Assembly: GCA_001839685.1 (NCBI GenBank)
Contig: MLAK01001187.1
Location: 2,545-25,120 of the forward strand
Direction of reading: 5' to 3'
From: Tritrichomonas foetus
Lineage: Eukaryota; Parabasalia; Tritrichomonadida; Tritrichomonadidae
Length of the DNA stretch: 22,576 nucleotides
Part shown: piece after piece, positions 1-9,120 of the stretch
How the letters are laid out: the number at the start of each line of letters is the position of its first letter
How positions within the stretch are numbered: position 1 is the first letter of the stretch
Translations under genes and position numbers: made by a program
The notes under the pieces: generated by a model
Told to the model about the DNA's origin: nothing
Seen by the model: only the letters and a program-made list of their open reading frames with translations
The model's database searches: none

Positions 1-396
1 TAAAAAAAATTGAATGAAAATAAAATATGAATAAATTTAATTTGATTTAAATCATTAATATTATTATTTTACATCTCATGCAGCTATTAACTAATAATAT
101 AATATATCTTATTACAATATTAACACTATATTAATTAGATATCAAAAGATATTTCAAATATAAATTTTCTGATGGTAACTTTTTCAGAAAATGATTATTT
201 TTAATTTGTGAGGCCCCAAAAATGGACTGTTTAAAACATCTTTATCCAATTTATTTTCTGCATATAATAATAAATAAATTTAATTACCCATTAGAATACA
301 AATACAAATACATAGCAACAATATAAGAATTATTTATTTCTTCCAGTTGGGGATACTTAAACAACCAATTTTAAAAAATTTATTCCGGCATTATCG

Positions 397-513
397 TCAT
401 CTATCAAAAATCGTTAGCAGGCAACTTAAATCATTCATAGGAATGTCTACAACTTGACGTCGAGCTTTCTCAGCCACGAAAAAATAATTGATGATGGAAT
501 CTTCATTTCTCAT
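397..513 (-). pseudogene. Coding-like relic, 38 codons, unknown
   Basis: On the minus strand, ATG at 513 to TGA at 399 encodes 38 residues of ordinary amino-acid composition, with codon use that looks less AT-driven than the surroundings. The frame stays open for a further 12 codons upstream of the ATG before a TAG. After the TGA another frame continues for a short run of plausible codons, as in a decayed 3' end. I recognise no family. It may be a gene remnant or chance. Confidence 0.2.
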
Positions 514-602
514 GATGATAACATTTAACTGATATTTCAGATTTATCAGCTATAATAAAACTATAAAATCATATTTAGGACATCGAACAGGTTTTTGGGA
601 TT

Positions 603-649
603 NCATTTTTCTATNTAATNGGAATNTTTGACCATNCATGGAGAAATTN
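603..649. other. Cluster of six single ambiguous bases
   Basis: Single Ns lie at 603, 615, 620, 626, 636 and 649, separated by resolved sequence. This is not a run-of-N scaffold gap. It suggests that reads from slightly different copies or alleles were merged, or that a gap was closed with poor-quality sequence. Confidence 0.9.
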
Positions 650-947
650 AGGCCAAAATATAAATATAACCATCTCTTGCTAAACTATGCCCTTAAAGGA
701 AATGGAAATAATTAACCATTCATAATTAGCCAGATTTAACCTTGACGATATAAAGTCGCTTTATTCTGAACTAATTTCAATTAATTAACTAAGTTCTATG
801 AATTATTTTCAAATGCTTATTTGTTCGTATAACATCAAAAAGTTTACATGTAAACTATTCATTCATTTTTTATTGAGAATAAACTATTCAATTATTGAAT
901 TGCAAAAAAATCAGAGAAAATGATGACCGTTAGAATCAATTCTTTTT

Positions 948-952
948 TCATA
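948..952 (+). promoter_or_regulatory. Candidate initiator (Inr) motif
   Basis: TCATA matches the trichomonad initiator consensus TCA(+1)YW, with the presumed +1 A at 950, 37 nt before the ATG at 987. The motif is short and expected often by chance in this AT-rich DNA, so only the position supports it. Confidence 0.3.
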
Positions 953-986
953 AACGAATTTCAAGACAAAAAATAAATTAAAATTA

Positions 987-3170
987 ATGAATTCCTATCC
1001 TTTTATCTGCACCAAAAAGCTTGTCAATGTTGAAGTGCAAACACTCGCATCAGTTACCACGCCCGATTTGTTCGACTTTTCGGCTGATCAGCAGCAAGTT
1101 GAACAACAACGAATCGATCATTTTCAATACGATAAAGAAAGCGTAGAAAGACTTGTTTCTGCTGTCCAAGGAGAGGATGAATCTGTTCGCACCAAGTACA
1201 GAGTCGTAAACAACAGAACACGAAGATTCAGGACATTAATCCAATCCTTGAAAAACCAAATCGAGCAATATTCACGAAATTTGACTGAAAGAGAGGCAAA
1301 CGAAATTGCAGAGAGGCTAGTTCGAGAGCTTGCTTATGCCATTGATCCTGCATCTCGCCATGGAAAAATGACGTCTCTTTTCAGCCACCAGAAATATGAA
1401 CATCCTCTCAAGATTGGCCAGGCTAAATTTACGCATTCCGGATCGACGCCAGTGAATTTCGACGTTATTTATTCATTCAATGAAAATTTGTATATGACAA
1501 ATCATGACACAACTTTGTATTTCCAACACGTAGAATCCCGCAAGCTCGTTCCAGGTGAGCCAATCCAGCTTCTTTACAAAGCCGAACAACTTGGAAAAGT
1601 GACACTCTCAAACGGAAACTATCCAAGTGATGAAAATCCAAACTTGAATGAAATCGGACCAGTTGATGATGACGAAAAGCAAGCATTCATGATAAGAGGA
1701 TTCGGATCACAATCAGAAACGATGAATTTAAAGAGTTTAATCAACCCTTATGATTTTTCATTTGTTGATGTTGCTTTGAGTCTTCCCAGATTAAATGAAA
1801 AAGAAGCAACAGATATGATGACATATCTTTATCGTTTAGGTTTCCTTTCAGCTTTCATTCGTTCCAAGGTCTGTCAGTTTATTTATGAAAGAAACAGCGT
1901 CAGGGTTTGGCCTGAACTTCTTGGTCGCCTTATTTCATTACTCGACACTGAATGGTTTGAAGTTTCCACGAAACAAATGGATCGTTGCGAACTTCCTACT
2001 GTCATTAAAAATCTGGCAAAATTGAATCCTCCAGCAATGTATGTCTTCAATATTATGCTTGAAGAATTTCATGGTATGGAAAGAGGTGATGATGTTGAAT
2101 TTGTTTGGGAGTTCCTCTGTCGCTCAATGTTCATAAATGACTTCTTAGGTTCAGATGAAACAAGTAACCGTAAACGAAAACAGTTTGAAAGCCTTTTCAT
2201 TCAAACAAGAGACAAACCAGCTACTTCTAAAACTCGCACAATCACATCAAACGTAATTGAAGCAATTCAACAACGTGGATCAAGCTATCGAGTTCCATCG
2301 AAACGATTCAATCCAAATGATTTCTTAACGGGTTTAATTACCAGCCATCCAGAAGAAATCGTTGTAGTTTTGAAGAACATTCCACGAAAGAACGAAGAAG
2401 CTTCACCATTGTTCTTCCCACTTGCACTTGAAGTTCGTGAACAATTGCAAGCATTCAATGAATTCGAAGCATTCGATAGCTCCGCAAGTGAAACAGGAAT
2501 TATTTCAAATGTAAACTTCGATTCTACATCAAGAATGTCTTCTTCACGTATGTCTTCTTCTCGTTCAAAGAGTTCACGCGCAAATTCAAGAGCAAGTTCA
2601 CAATCACGAAGTTCAAATCGAACAGGTGGAACATCGGAATCTCGATCAAGAACAAGCCAGGCTTCAAGATCGACTTCAAAGACTGGTTCAAAATCAAGAA
2701 GACAGAAACAAGAAATCGAAACATTATCTGAAAATTCCAATGATTCTGGTTACGAAGACGACGAAGATGGTGAATTATCAGCTTCATCAAGCTCGCATGC
2801 TTCTCGTTCTTCTCGTAATTCACAATCTTCTCGTAATTCCAATGTTTCTAAAAACTCGCACGCTTCTCGTTCATCACGTAATTCGCAAGCATCATCACGC
2901 GCTTCTTCTAGACATTCTGAATTGTCGCACAGCTCAAGGAACTCACAGAATTCGAGGAAATCAGAGCAAAGCCGATCTTCAAAGGCTTCATCAAGACATA
3001 GTGCAGTATCAAACAGTGAAGCATCAAGAAGTTCATCAAGAAGATCAACAAAGGATCAAGAGGAATATGATCCTTATGGAGAAGAAGAAGAATACGTTGT
3101 GTACGAAGAAGAAGAGGAAGAGGAAGAAGAAGAGGTTGTTGTTCCAGTGAGGTCAAACAGACGCAAGTAA
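987..3170 (+). CDS. Uncharacterised protein with RS-like tail and acidic C-terminus
   Basis: The frame encodes 727 aa from an ATG at 987, after a short AT-rich leader. Residues 1 to about 505 look globular and alpha/beta mixed. About 258-392 resembles a divergent RasGAP-like helical block: an LYR segment where RasGAPs carry the LFR arginine-finger loop, a long helical stretch, then a WEFLCRSMF segment where RasGAPs have FLFLRF. That resemblance is by eye and weak. Residues about 510-690 are almost entirely Ser, Arg, Ala and Asn, with repeated SSR, SRNS and ASR units, like the RS domains of splicing-associated proteins but less regular. A run of glutamates near 705-716 precedes a basic end (SNRRK). 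The stop TAA lies in TAAA, the trichomonad poly(A) motif. It faces the next gene tail to tail. RS-type tails are usually disordered, phosphorylated and nuclear, but the real function is unknown. Confidence 0.85.
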   Translation: MNSYPFICTKKLVNVEVQTLASVTTPDLFDFSADQQQVEQQRIDHFQYDKESVERLVSAVQGEDESVRTKYRVVNNRTRRFRTLIQSLKNQIEQYSRNLTEREANEIAERLVRELAYAIDPASRHGKMTSLFSHQKYEHPLKIGQAKFTHSGSTPVNFDVIYSFNENLYMTNHDTTLYFQHVESRKLVPGEPIQLLYKAEQLGKVTLSNGNYPSDENPNLNEIGPVDDDEKQAFMIRGFGSQSETMNLKSLINPYDFSFVDVALSLPRLNEKEATDMMTYLYRLGFLSAFIRSKVCQFIYERNSVRVWPELLGRLISLLDTEWFEVSTKQMDRCELPTVIKNLAKLNPPAMYVFNIMLEEFHGMERGDDVEFVWEFLCRSMFINDFLGSDETSNRKRKQFESLFIQTRDKPATSKTRTITSNVIEAIQQRGSSYRVPSKRFNPNDFLTGLITSHPEEIVVVLKNIPRKNEEASPLFFPLALEVREQLQAFNEFEAFDSSASETGIISNVNFDSTSRMSSSRMSSSRSKSSRANSRASSQSRSSNRTGGTSESRSRTSQASRSTSKTGSKSRRQKQEIETLSENSNDSGYEDDEDGELSASSSSHASRSSRNSQSSRNSNVSKNSHASRSSRNSQASSRASSRHSELSHSSRNSQNSRKSEQSRSSKASSRHSAVSNSEASRSSSRRSTKDQEEYDPYGEEEEYVVYEEEEEEEEEEVVVPVRSNRRK

Positions 3171-3490
3171 AAAATCGAAATCAACAGTTTTATGAACAGA
3201 ATAAAAATTAATTGTCAATTTTTATGATAGTTTTATTTTAGTTAAATTTGAATTTACCGGTAATAATAACAATAAACTTCAATATTATTACTTCATTTAT
3301 ATTTAAATTTTAATATTAATAGTACCAAACGCATTTGATGAAGACATATTGGAAGATGGGATTGTTAATTTGAAATTCAGGATCCTATATTAATTTAATA
3401 ATAATTTCACTATAAAATATATTTTGGCTAATGATTAAATCATAAATATATGAAAAAGAAAACTTAAAATTGATACGCATAAATACAAAT
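3171..3490. other. Tail-to-tail intergenic spacer
   Basis: This 320-bp AT-rich spacer lies between two converging genes. Both genes use a stop embedded in TAAA, so both 3' ends probably lie within the first tens of bases on each side. I see no other feature. Confidence 0.5.
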
Positions 3491-6259
3491 TTACACATCA
3501 TTTTGTTTCGCCTTCGCTGGCTTAACTTTAAAAGCTTTTGGTCTACTTTTCAATCTTCTTGCCTGGAGTGGTGGAAGTTGGAGTGGTGGGAAATTGTTCA
3601 TTTCTCTAAATTTACTCATTTTTCCATCACTTCCCATTGTCATTCTAATTTTTCCTGCAGTTGGAATATCAGATCCGCCATTCAAAGTACATGTCATTGG
3701 TAAAACAAATTCTGATGACTTCTTAAATTTTAATGCGCAGAAATTTTCATAATTTCCTTCTTCATCTATCAAGAATTGAATATTATTGACTCTCTTTTGA
3801 CATATTTCAATATCATTATTCATGAACTTCTTAAATTTCCTCCACCTGAAATCTTGAGAATCTTTTAATTCATTGACTTCAGCTTGTTGATCATCGAGCA
3901 TTTTTTGACGGGCTATTTCGAACTCACTTAGCATTCCAACAAATTTCTCATTAACTTCATTTTTTTCATATCTTTGATTAATTCTATGAATAATTTGTGC
4001 ATTTACATATTGACCTGTTAATAACATATTCTTCTCGATTTGTAATTGTTGGAGTAAATATGGAGATCGTTTATTAAATTTCCTTGTAGTTTTTGGATCT
4101 TTCCATTCTTCTTCAAGTTTCTCTAATTCATCGGCATGTCTATCATCCATTTCTTTTGCTTCATATTCACATTGAAGTGCCATTTCTTTTTCTTTTTGAC
4201 GCCATTCTTCTTTTGTGTGTAAAAGTGTCGCTTTTGCTTCATCAATTCGACTTTCTAAATCATCCATTCTTTCTCTGTGAAAGCTTAAACGATCTTGTTG
4301 ACGATAACTTTGTCTTAAACTATTAATTATTTCGATTATTTTTTGTGTTTCAACATAATCACCATTTTGCATCGTTTCAAGTCGAATATTTGTTAGTTCA
4401 TCGATTACATCAGCAATAATTGCAGGATTGTCGACTCTCTTCTTTCTACCACGAACTAAATCATCAGCAAGTTCAACAATTTCATCATGAGTAAGAAGTG
4501 ATTCATATTTTGGTTTCTTAGCCTTTTTAGTTACAGTTGTCTTTCTGGCACTGTTTTCACCGAGGATCATCTTTCTAAATTGTTGAACTTCTGGTTTCAT
4601 TCTTGATGTTCGATTTGAAGCTTGCTCCCAAAGTTTGGGGTCAAATGGAGGAACTTGAAATGGTGCCATTGCTGTTTTTGGTCTGATTATAAAACTGCTC
4701 CTTGTTGAAGATTTGCTAGAATTAATTGGACTCTTTCCAATATCTGTTGGAATATTAACTTGTGGAATAGGTGGTTCATGTTTAATAGGTGCTGACTTTG
4801 TTAAGTTTGGTTTTTCATCTGGAGTGGGAATTATTGGTTTTAATTTTTGATGATCGTTTTGGTCGTCATTTTGATCAGTAATTTCTTGTTGTTCGATGAT
4901 GACAGTTTGTTCAGCTGCTTCAGTTGGAGCAGTTAAAGAAAATTGTGACTCAATTTTTGCTTTCGATATTGTTTTCTGTGGTGATTCACTTGCTGATTGA
5001 TCGAATCCAAAATTAATTTCTTCTGTTTGCATGAGAGATGAGCTCATGTTATCAAAGCTATTCATAGAAATTCTAGGGCGTGGAAGTGAGCCAGTTTGTG
5101 AATCATTTGTCATTTTGGTCGTTGCTGATTCATTATCATTTGAAACATCATCAATTTTATTACCAGTAAGTAAAGCAACATTTGCAATAATATCATCTAG
5201 TCTTCCATTTTCGTTTGATGATCGAGATTTCACTTCATCTGTTGGAAATGATGTTGGTGAAACAAATTGTCCTTCTGATACTGGTTGAGCGACTTCATTT
5301 ACATCTTCAGATTTGGCCTCATTATCATTATTATCATTTTCATTATTTTTGCTGGCACTTTCTTCATCTTTTTCTTTTCTATCGTTTTCATTATTGTCAG
5401 AATTACTATCTTTATTTTCTATTTCATTTATCACATTTTCTTTTCCTTCTTCTTCTTCAAGAAAATTATCGAATGTTTCATTTTTGGATTCACTTTTACT
5501 GCTTTTACTGCTTTGGCTTTCTTTATCTGATTCGTTTTGATCAGTTTCTTCAATGTTTTTGGATTCGCTTTCTTGAGTTTCATCAACGTCGTTTGTTTTT
5601 TGATCAGTTTCTTCAAAATCGTCTGTTATATTTAATTTCTCTGTGTTGTTTAAATCATCTTTTTTAGAATTTTCATCATCCGAGCTATCTGAAGATGACG
5701 AATTTGATGAATTTTTACTTTCACTTTTTTTATTTTCTTCATTTTCGGATTCATTTTGATCGAAGTCGTCATTTAGTTTATCTTCAACATTTTCATCATC
5801 ATTTTTTTCATCATCGCTTTTATTTTCATCATCAGTTTTATCTTTGCTGTCACTAGAATCACTGTCTTCTTCTTCAAAATCAAGAGGAATTGTACTATTT
5901 AAAGATTTCAACTCATTTTCATTATTTTCATTTTCGTTCTTTTCGTTTTCATTTTTATGTATTTTATTATTTTCGTTCTGAATATTTTCTCGACTTTGTG
6001 ATTTAATTGCGCCTCGCGGGCCAATCGTAATTAATTCTTTTTCATTCGATTCTTCTTCCTCTGGAAAAGCGAAATCATTGTCGTTTAATTCTTGACTGCT
6101 ACTTCCAGTGTCAGAATATTCATCGTCATTCGTGTTTTTGTTATTTGAAGAATTTTGATTCGAATCTTTATCTTTTTTGTCATTTTCGCTTTTGCTAGAT
6201 CGGCTACTGCTTTCACTGGCAGATTTATCAACATTCGATTTGTCAGGATCGTCTTCCAT
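3491..6259 (-). CDS. Large acidic disordered plus coiled-coil protein
   Basis: The protein is 922 aa, starting with MEDDPDKSN. Residues 1 to about 330 are extremely rich in Ser, Asn, Asp, Glu and Lys, with many SKS, NEN and DDEN blocks, and are surely disordered. About 330-580 is a Pro/Ser/Thr-rich linker. About 590-845 is a charged helical and coiled-coil region with heptad-like segments. It includes a KRSPYLLQQLQIEKNMLL stretch followed by a helix, a pattern I associate with a large family of trichomonad coiled-coil, probably cytoskeletal, proteins. The last 50 residues are basic (RRLKSRPKAFKVK). The stop is within TAAA. The start lies 167 bp from the divergent IBP39-like gene, so a shared promoter region is possible. 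The cytoskeletal role is an inference. The acidic N-terminus could instead suit a nuclear chaperone-like protein. Confidence 0.88.
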   Translation of the reverse strand: MEDDPDKSNVDKSASESSSRSSKSENDKKDKDSNQNSSNNKNTNDDEYSDTGSSSQELNDNDFAFPEEEESNEKELITIGPRGAIKSQSRENIQNENNKIHKNENEKNENENNENELKSLNSTIPLDFEEEDSDSSDSKDKTDDENKSDDEKNDDENVEDKLNDDFDQNESENEENKKSESKNSSNSSSSDSSDDENSKKDDLNNTEKLNITDDFEETDQKTNDVDETQESESKNIEETDQNESDKESQSSKSSKSESKNETFDNFLEEEEGKENVINEIENKDSNSDNNENDRKEKDEESASKNNENDNNDNEAKSEDVNEVAQPVSEGQFVSPTSFPTDEVKSRSSNENGRLDDIIANVALLTGNKIDDVSNDNESATTKMTNDSQTGSLPRPRISMNSFDNMSSSLMQTEEINFGFDQSASESPQKTISKAKIESQFSLTAPTEAAEQTVIIEQQEITDQNDDQNDHQKLKPIIPTPDEKPNLTKSAPIKHEPPIPQVNIPTDIGKSPINSSKSSTRSSFIIRPKTAMAPFQVPPFDPKLWEQASNRTSRMKPEVQQFRKMILGENSARKTTVTKKAKKPKYESLLTHDEIVELADDLVRGRKKRVDNPAIIADVIDELTNIRLETMQNGDYVETQKIIEIINSLRQSYRQQDRLSFHRERMDDLESRIDEAKATLLHTKEEWRQKEKEMALQCEYEAKEMDDRHADELEKLEEEWKDPKTTRKFNKRSPYLLQQLQIEKNMLLTGQYVNAQIIHRINQRYEKNEVNEKFVGMLSEFEIARQKMLDDQQAEVNELKDSQDFRWRKFKKFMNNDIEICQKRVNNIQFLIDEEGNYENFCALKFKKSSEFVLPMTCTLNGGSDIPTAGKIRMTMGSDGKMSKFREMNNFPPLQLPPLQARRLKSRPKAFKVKPAKAKQNDV

Positions 6260-6426
6260 TTCTGATAAACTGATTGGTTGGATAAATATTGTCGAGAATC
6301 AGATTTTCTGCGTAAACCGATGAATTTGTTCGTTATTTTCAATTTCACCATTTAATAATTTTTATATTCACCATAACTGTGTTCAGAATCTCTGAAATTA
6401 CCCACATGTGCAAAAATTTTTGAATA

Positions 6427-7489
6427 ATGCTAAAACAGGATTGTGCAGATATCTGGCCAAATTTCAACCGTATTATTGTGAGGTCAATTTTCACATGGCC
6501 GATAAACTATTCTGAAGAGTGGCGCGAATTTTTTTTTGGTTTGAGTTAATAAAAAAATAAATCTCACAACCATCCCTCCTGAGTTAATTAAGATTCTCAC
6601 AGCTAAATCTTCTAAGAAAGAATCATCTAAATTTACTTATAAACTTTCAGCTTTAATTGATTGGATAAATTTTGATGAAGATAAGCAAAATTTAACTGGA
6701 ATTCGATATAATCCGCCTGATACGTTAGAAATAAGGAAGCAATCTTTAGCTGCAACATTTCAATTGCAAACAGATTCACTAATTCTCAACTTTAGGAGAA
6801 GTGGATTCAAAATTACCTCTAAAACTAATGATTGGTCGCCTGTAGGCATTCCACCTAATGTCCAACTGGGTTTTATGGCAGATGGTAGTCAAAACTCGCC
6901 AAAAGTGCCAAAAATAGAGGCACCACCATCAAGGCATGAAACAAAAGTTGTAAGAGCGGTTTTAAAGACAGGTATACAAACAGAAATATCATTTATTCCT
7001 CATTTAAGATCAAAATGGAAAATTATTTGTGATAATTATAATTCTGAATTTTTACCGATTGAAATTTTTTTGACAAGACTTGCTGACATGTATCAAGTGA
7101 AAGATCTATCACAGGCTGATTCATATTACTTACTTTCATTGGTTACATTTTGCACAATTCCAGGATGGGTCAATTTTAATGATTTTGTCATGCTTTTTTC
7201 GAATTTTGGTGAAAAAAACGCAGTCATTCCAAAGCTTGTTCTTCTTCTCAACTCGAATAAAAAATGCGGAAATTTTTTGAGATTTGAATTTTATACAGGC
7301 CAAAAACCTGACGAAAAGACAAATGTTTATTTCTCAAATGGTCCATCTTATGGTTTCATTGTTTTGTGGCCTGATGGGGGAACGCTAGAGATCACGAATG
7401 ACTTTAACACTCCATTTTTTAGTGAATTTCTCGTTGATTCTGGAGGAAATAGATACCAATCGTGGGATTTGATTGTAAATTCATCGTAA
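6427..7489 (+). CDS. IBP39-like initiator-binding transcription factor, frame-disrupted
   Basis: IBP39 proteins bind the Inr element of trichomonad promoters through an N-terminal winged-helix domain (IBD) and contact RNA polymerase II through the C-terminal domain. An open frame starts at ATG 6427, directly after an in-frame TGA, and ends at TAA 6547-6549. The next frame (+1) opens after a TGA at 6542-6544 and runs to 7489 without any ATG before 6764. Read across the join, the product would be about 353 aa, close to IBP39's roughly 39 kDa. The IBD-like block starts at FTYKLSALIDWINFDEDKQ, followed by the helix LNFRRSGFKI. The C-terminal block has FVMLFSNFGEKN, GNFLRFEF, then NRYQSWDLIV, typical of IBP39 C-domains. 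The frames overlap only between about 6542 and 6549, so the break is tightly placed. It may be a sequencing error, a pseudogene lesion, +1 frameshifting or an unusual intron. The family call is from recognised pattern, not from a search. Confidence 0.78.
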
Positions 7490-7887
7490 TTTTGTTTATT
7501 TATGGCGTAAATTCTCTTTCTCTCTATATTTTTCTTTTTTATTAATTTTGCTGTCTTTCTTTTATCAATGTTTTCATACTTTTGTGAATGTCTTCTTTAT
7601 AATTTGATCTTCTTTTTATGTTGTGTTTCTTATATAAGCCTTTTTTCCTCAATAATTAGTAAATCACACGCTATTGAATCAATATTCATTCATTTATAGT
7701 GGAGGAATGAAACAAACAAACGAAATGATACAAACAAATGAAATGAAGCAAACAAATGAAATAAAACAAACAAATGAAATAAAACAAACAAATGAAATAA
7801 AACAAACAAATGAAATAAAACAAACAAATGAAATGACAAATGAAATGAAATAAACAAAATCAAATAAAAGTGAAAATAGCTTTTCAT
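7490..7887. other. Convergent intergenic spacer containing a tandem repeat
   Basis: This spacer separates the 3' ends of the IBP39-like gene and the TyrRS-like gene. The first 200 bp are T-rich with no clear feature. The rest is the 18-bp repeat array listed separately, which reaches almost to the stop codon of the TyrRS-like gene and would lie in or just beyond its 3' UTR. Confidence 0.5.
7705..7860. repeat. 18-bp tandem repeat, about 7 copies
   Basis: The consensus unit is aaataaaacaaacaaatg. Seven full units lie at 7705-7830. The first three vary (gaatga-, aaatgata-, aaatgaag-), the next four are identical, and a 12-bp shortened unit and a decaying tail follow to about 7860. On the minus strand it yields an open frame of FVLFHL repeats, which is an artefact of the 18-bp period and not a gene. 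Confidence 0.95.
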
Positions 7888-8880
7888 TTATTGGATTGTC
7901 GTGTTAAACTTGGCTACAGCTTCTTTTACTGGCTGCAATTCTTCGAACTGGAATGCGCAGCGGACTGGATCGACAATCTGGTCAACGAGGTAAGCGAGGT
8001 GCCCTTTGAGCTCCTTCTTGTCCATTGAAGCGAAATCTGCTGAAATTTCTTCAACTGTTGCATATTTCTTACCCTTGAATTCGAATTCACCTTGAAGTGG
8101 TAAAATCAAATATGCAATGTATTGAAAAACTGGGTTTTCATTCACATCATCAGTGCAAAATGCTCCATTTGATTTTTGGCCGATCTGCGACGGATTATCT
8201 TCAAAGAAGTAAGTGTTCTTTGGATCTGGTTTAACTGGTGTGGTTTTCTTCAGGTTGAGGATACTATGGAGTGGGATAACAACTGGGACATTTTCTGGAT
8301 CGAATGTCTTCATGATATCGAGTTGCTTGGCAAGATTCTCTGGGCAGATGACAACATCAGCCTTAAGAAATTGAATTTCTGTAGCATGAAGGCAGGGGGC
8401 GATCATTTTTGATGCTGATAATACTTCTTTCTTTCCGGCTGGCGGGAGGTTGGCTTGAACATCGTTAATAGAAATTTTAATTGAATTTGAAACCATTTGG
8501 TAGAATAATTCGTGATTATTGAGAGAAAATTCGCTAGATTTGATAACTTGGACATGATCACCTTTTACGCCAAGATTTTCTAAAACTTTGAGTGAATAAT
8601 CAACAGCGGCTTTGATTTGAGCTTCGTTACGGTTGAAAAACATGTCTTGGGAGGCACGAATATCGGCAATGAAAAGAATATATTTTCCACCACATTCAGC
8701 CACAATTTTTGACGCAATGGCATAGCGGAGAGCGTGAGCCAATGTTATGCGGCCATTTGGTTCGAACGCGTGAAATACTGTAAAATCGGATTTTGAGGAA
8801 ATCTTAGCTTTCAATTGTTCAGCAATTGTCTGGTCGGCAGAAATTGATAGTAATTTTGCAACTTTAGCGTCTACGTCCAT
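7888..8880 (-). CDS. Tyrosyl-tRNA synthetase-like protein, catalytic motifs lost
   Basis: The 330-aa protein aligns by eye along its whole length with the catalytic core of eukaryotic/archaeal TyrRS, a class I enzyme that charges tRNA-Tyr. Matches include FEPNGRITLAHAL (40-51, the HIGH region), YILFIADIRA (67-76), LHATEIQFLKAD (164-175), and AFCTDDVNENPVFQYIAYLILP (240-261, split here by gaps in identity) near the C-terminus, followed by LVDQIVDPVR. The key catalytic positions are changed. The first His of HIGH is Thr (TLAH). The tyrosine-pocket YxxxQ is AxxxH. The FGGIDQRK segment is ICPENLAK (178-185). No KMSSS or KMSKS loop exists; KTTPVKPDPK (212-221) stands in its place. The frame is intact and the stop lies in TAAA, so it is probably expressed. 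I infer a pseudo-synthetase with a non-catalytic role. A true TyrRS must exist elsewhere in the genome. Confidence 0.82.
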   Translation of the reverse strand: MDVDAKVAKLLSISADQTIAEQLKAKISSKSDFTVFHAFEPNGRITLAHALRYAIASKIVAECGGKYILFIADIRASQDMFFNRNEAQIKAAVDYSLKVLENLGVKGDHVQVIKSSEFSLNNHELFYQMVSNSIKISINDVQANLPPAGKKEVLSASKMIAPCLHATEIQFLKADVVICPENLAKQLDIMKTFDPENVPVVIPLHSILNLKKTTPVKPDPKNTYFFEDNPSQIGQKSNGAFCTDDVNENPVFQYIAYLILPLQGEFEFKGKKYATVEEISADFASMDKKELKGHLAYLVDQIVDPVRCAFQFEELQPVKEAVAKFNTTIQ

Positions 8881-9120
8881 TTTTTAATAATTTGTTTTTC
8901 TTCCAAAAAAAAATCTGGTCGCTTCATCTATTCAAACAGACATCTCAATTTTGAATGGTTAATTCCGCCGATTTTGAAGTAAAGGCCAATTTAAAGCCAA
9001 TATAATTAACCTTGGCTTGAGTCTTGATGAAATTTTTCATTTTTCAATAAATTTGATATGTTCAAACATATAAACTATTGAAATATATCGAACTTTTTGT
9101 GGACGTTTCTATTAAATATC
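8881..9120. other. Divergent promoter region
   Basis: This 240-bp AT-rich spacer lies between the starts of the TyrRS-like and MAT1-like genes, and both promoters must sit here. No Inr match (TCAYW) stands out at the usual distance from either ATG. The reading frame upstream of the MAT1-like ATG is closed by a TGA at 9079-9081, so no RING-finger exon is hidden directly upstream. Confidence 0.45.

Larger units (their letters stand above)
1..986. other. AT-rich flank upstream of the RS-tail gene
   Basis: No complete gene is visible here. The stretch holds a short coding-like relic on the minus strand (397-513), a cluster of six isolated Ns (603-649), and a perfect 14-bp palindrome (gtttacatgtaaac, 842-855) about 130 bp before the next start codon. 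The rest is AT-rich sequence with stops in all frames. I see no tRNA or other structured RNA. Confidence 0.6.

Noticed and set aside
5215..5667. Plus-strand open frames opposite the acidic N-terminus of the coiled-coil gene
   Set aside because: They are antisense shadows of Glu/Asn/Ser codons, giving Phe/Leu/Ile-rich nonsense.
6478..6583. A 106-nt GT...AG intron that would restore the frame of the IBP39-like gene
   Set aside because: It lacks the GTATGT-type donor and the ACTAACACACAG-type acceptor of trichomonad introns, and would remove a plausible coding stretch (FTWPINYSEEWREFF). Kept only as an alternative.
7690..7887. Minus-strand frame rich in FVLFHL repeats
   Set aside because: It is the 18-bp tandem repeat read in translation, with no coding features of its own.
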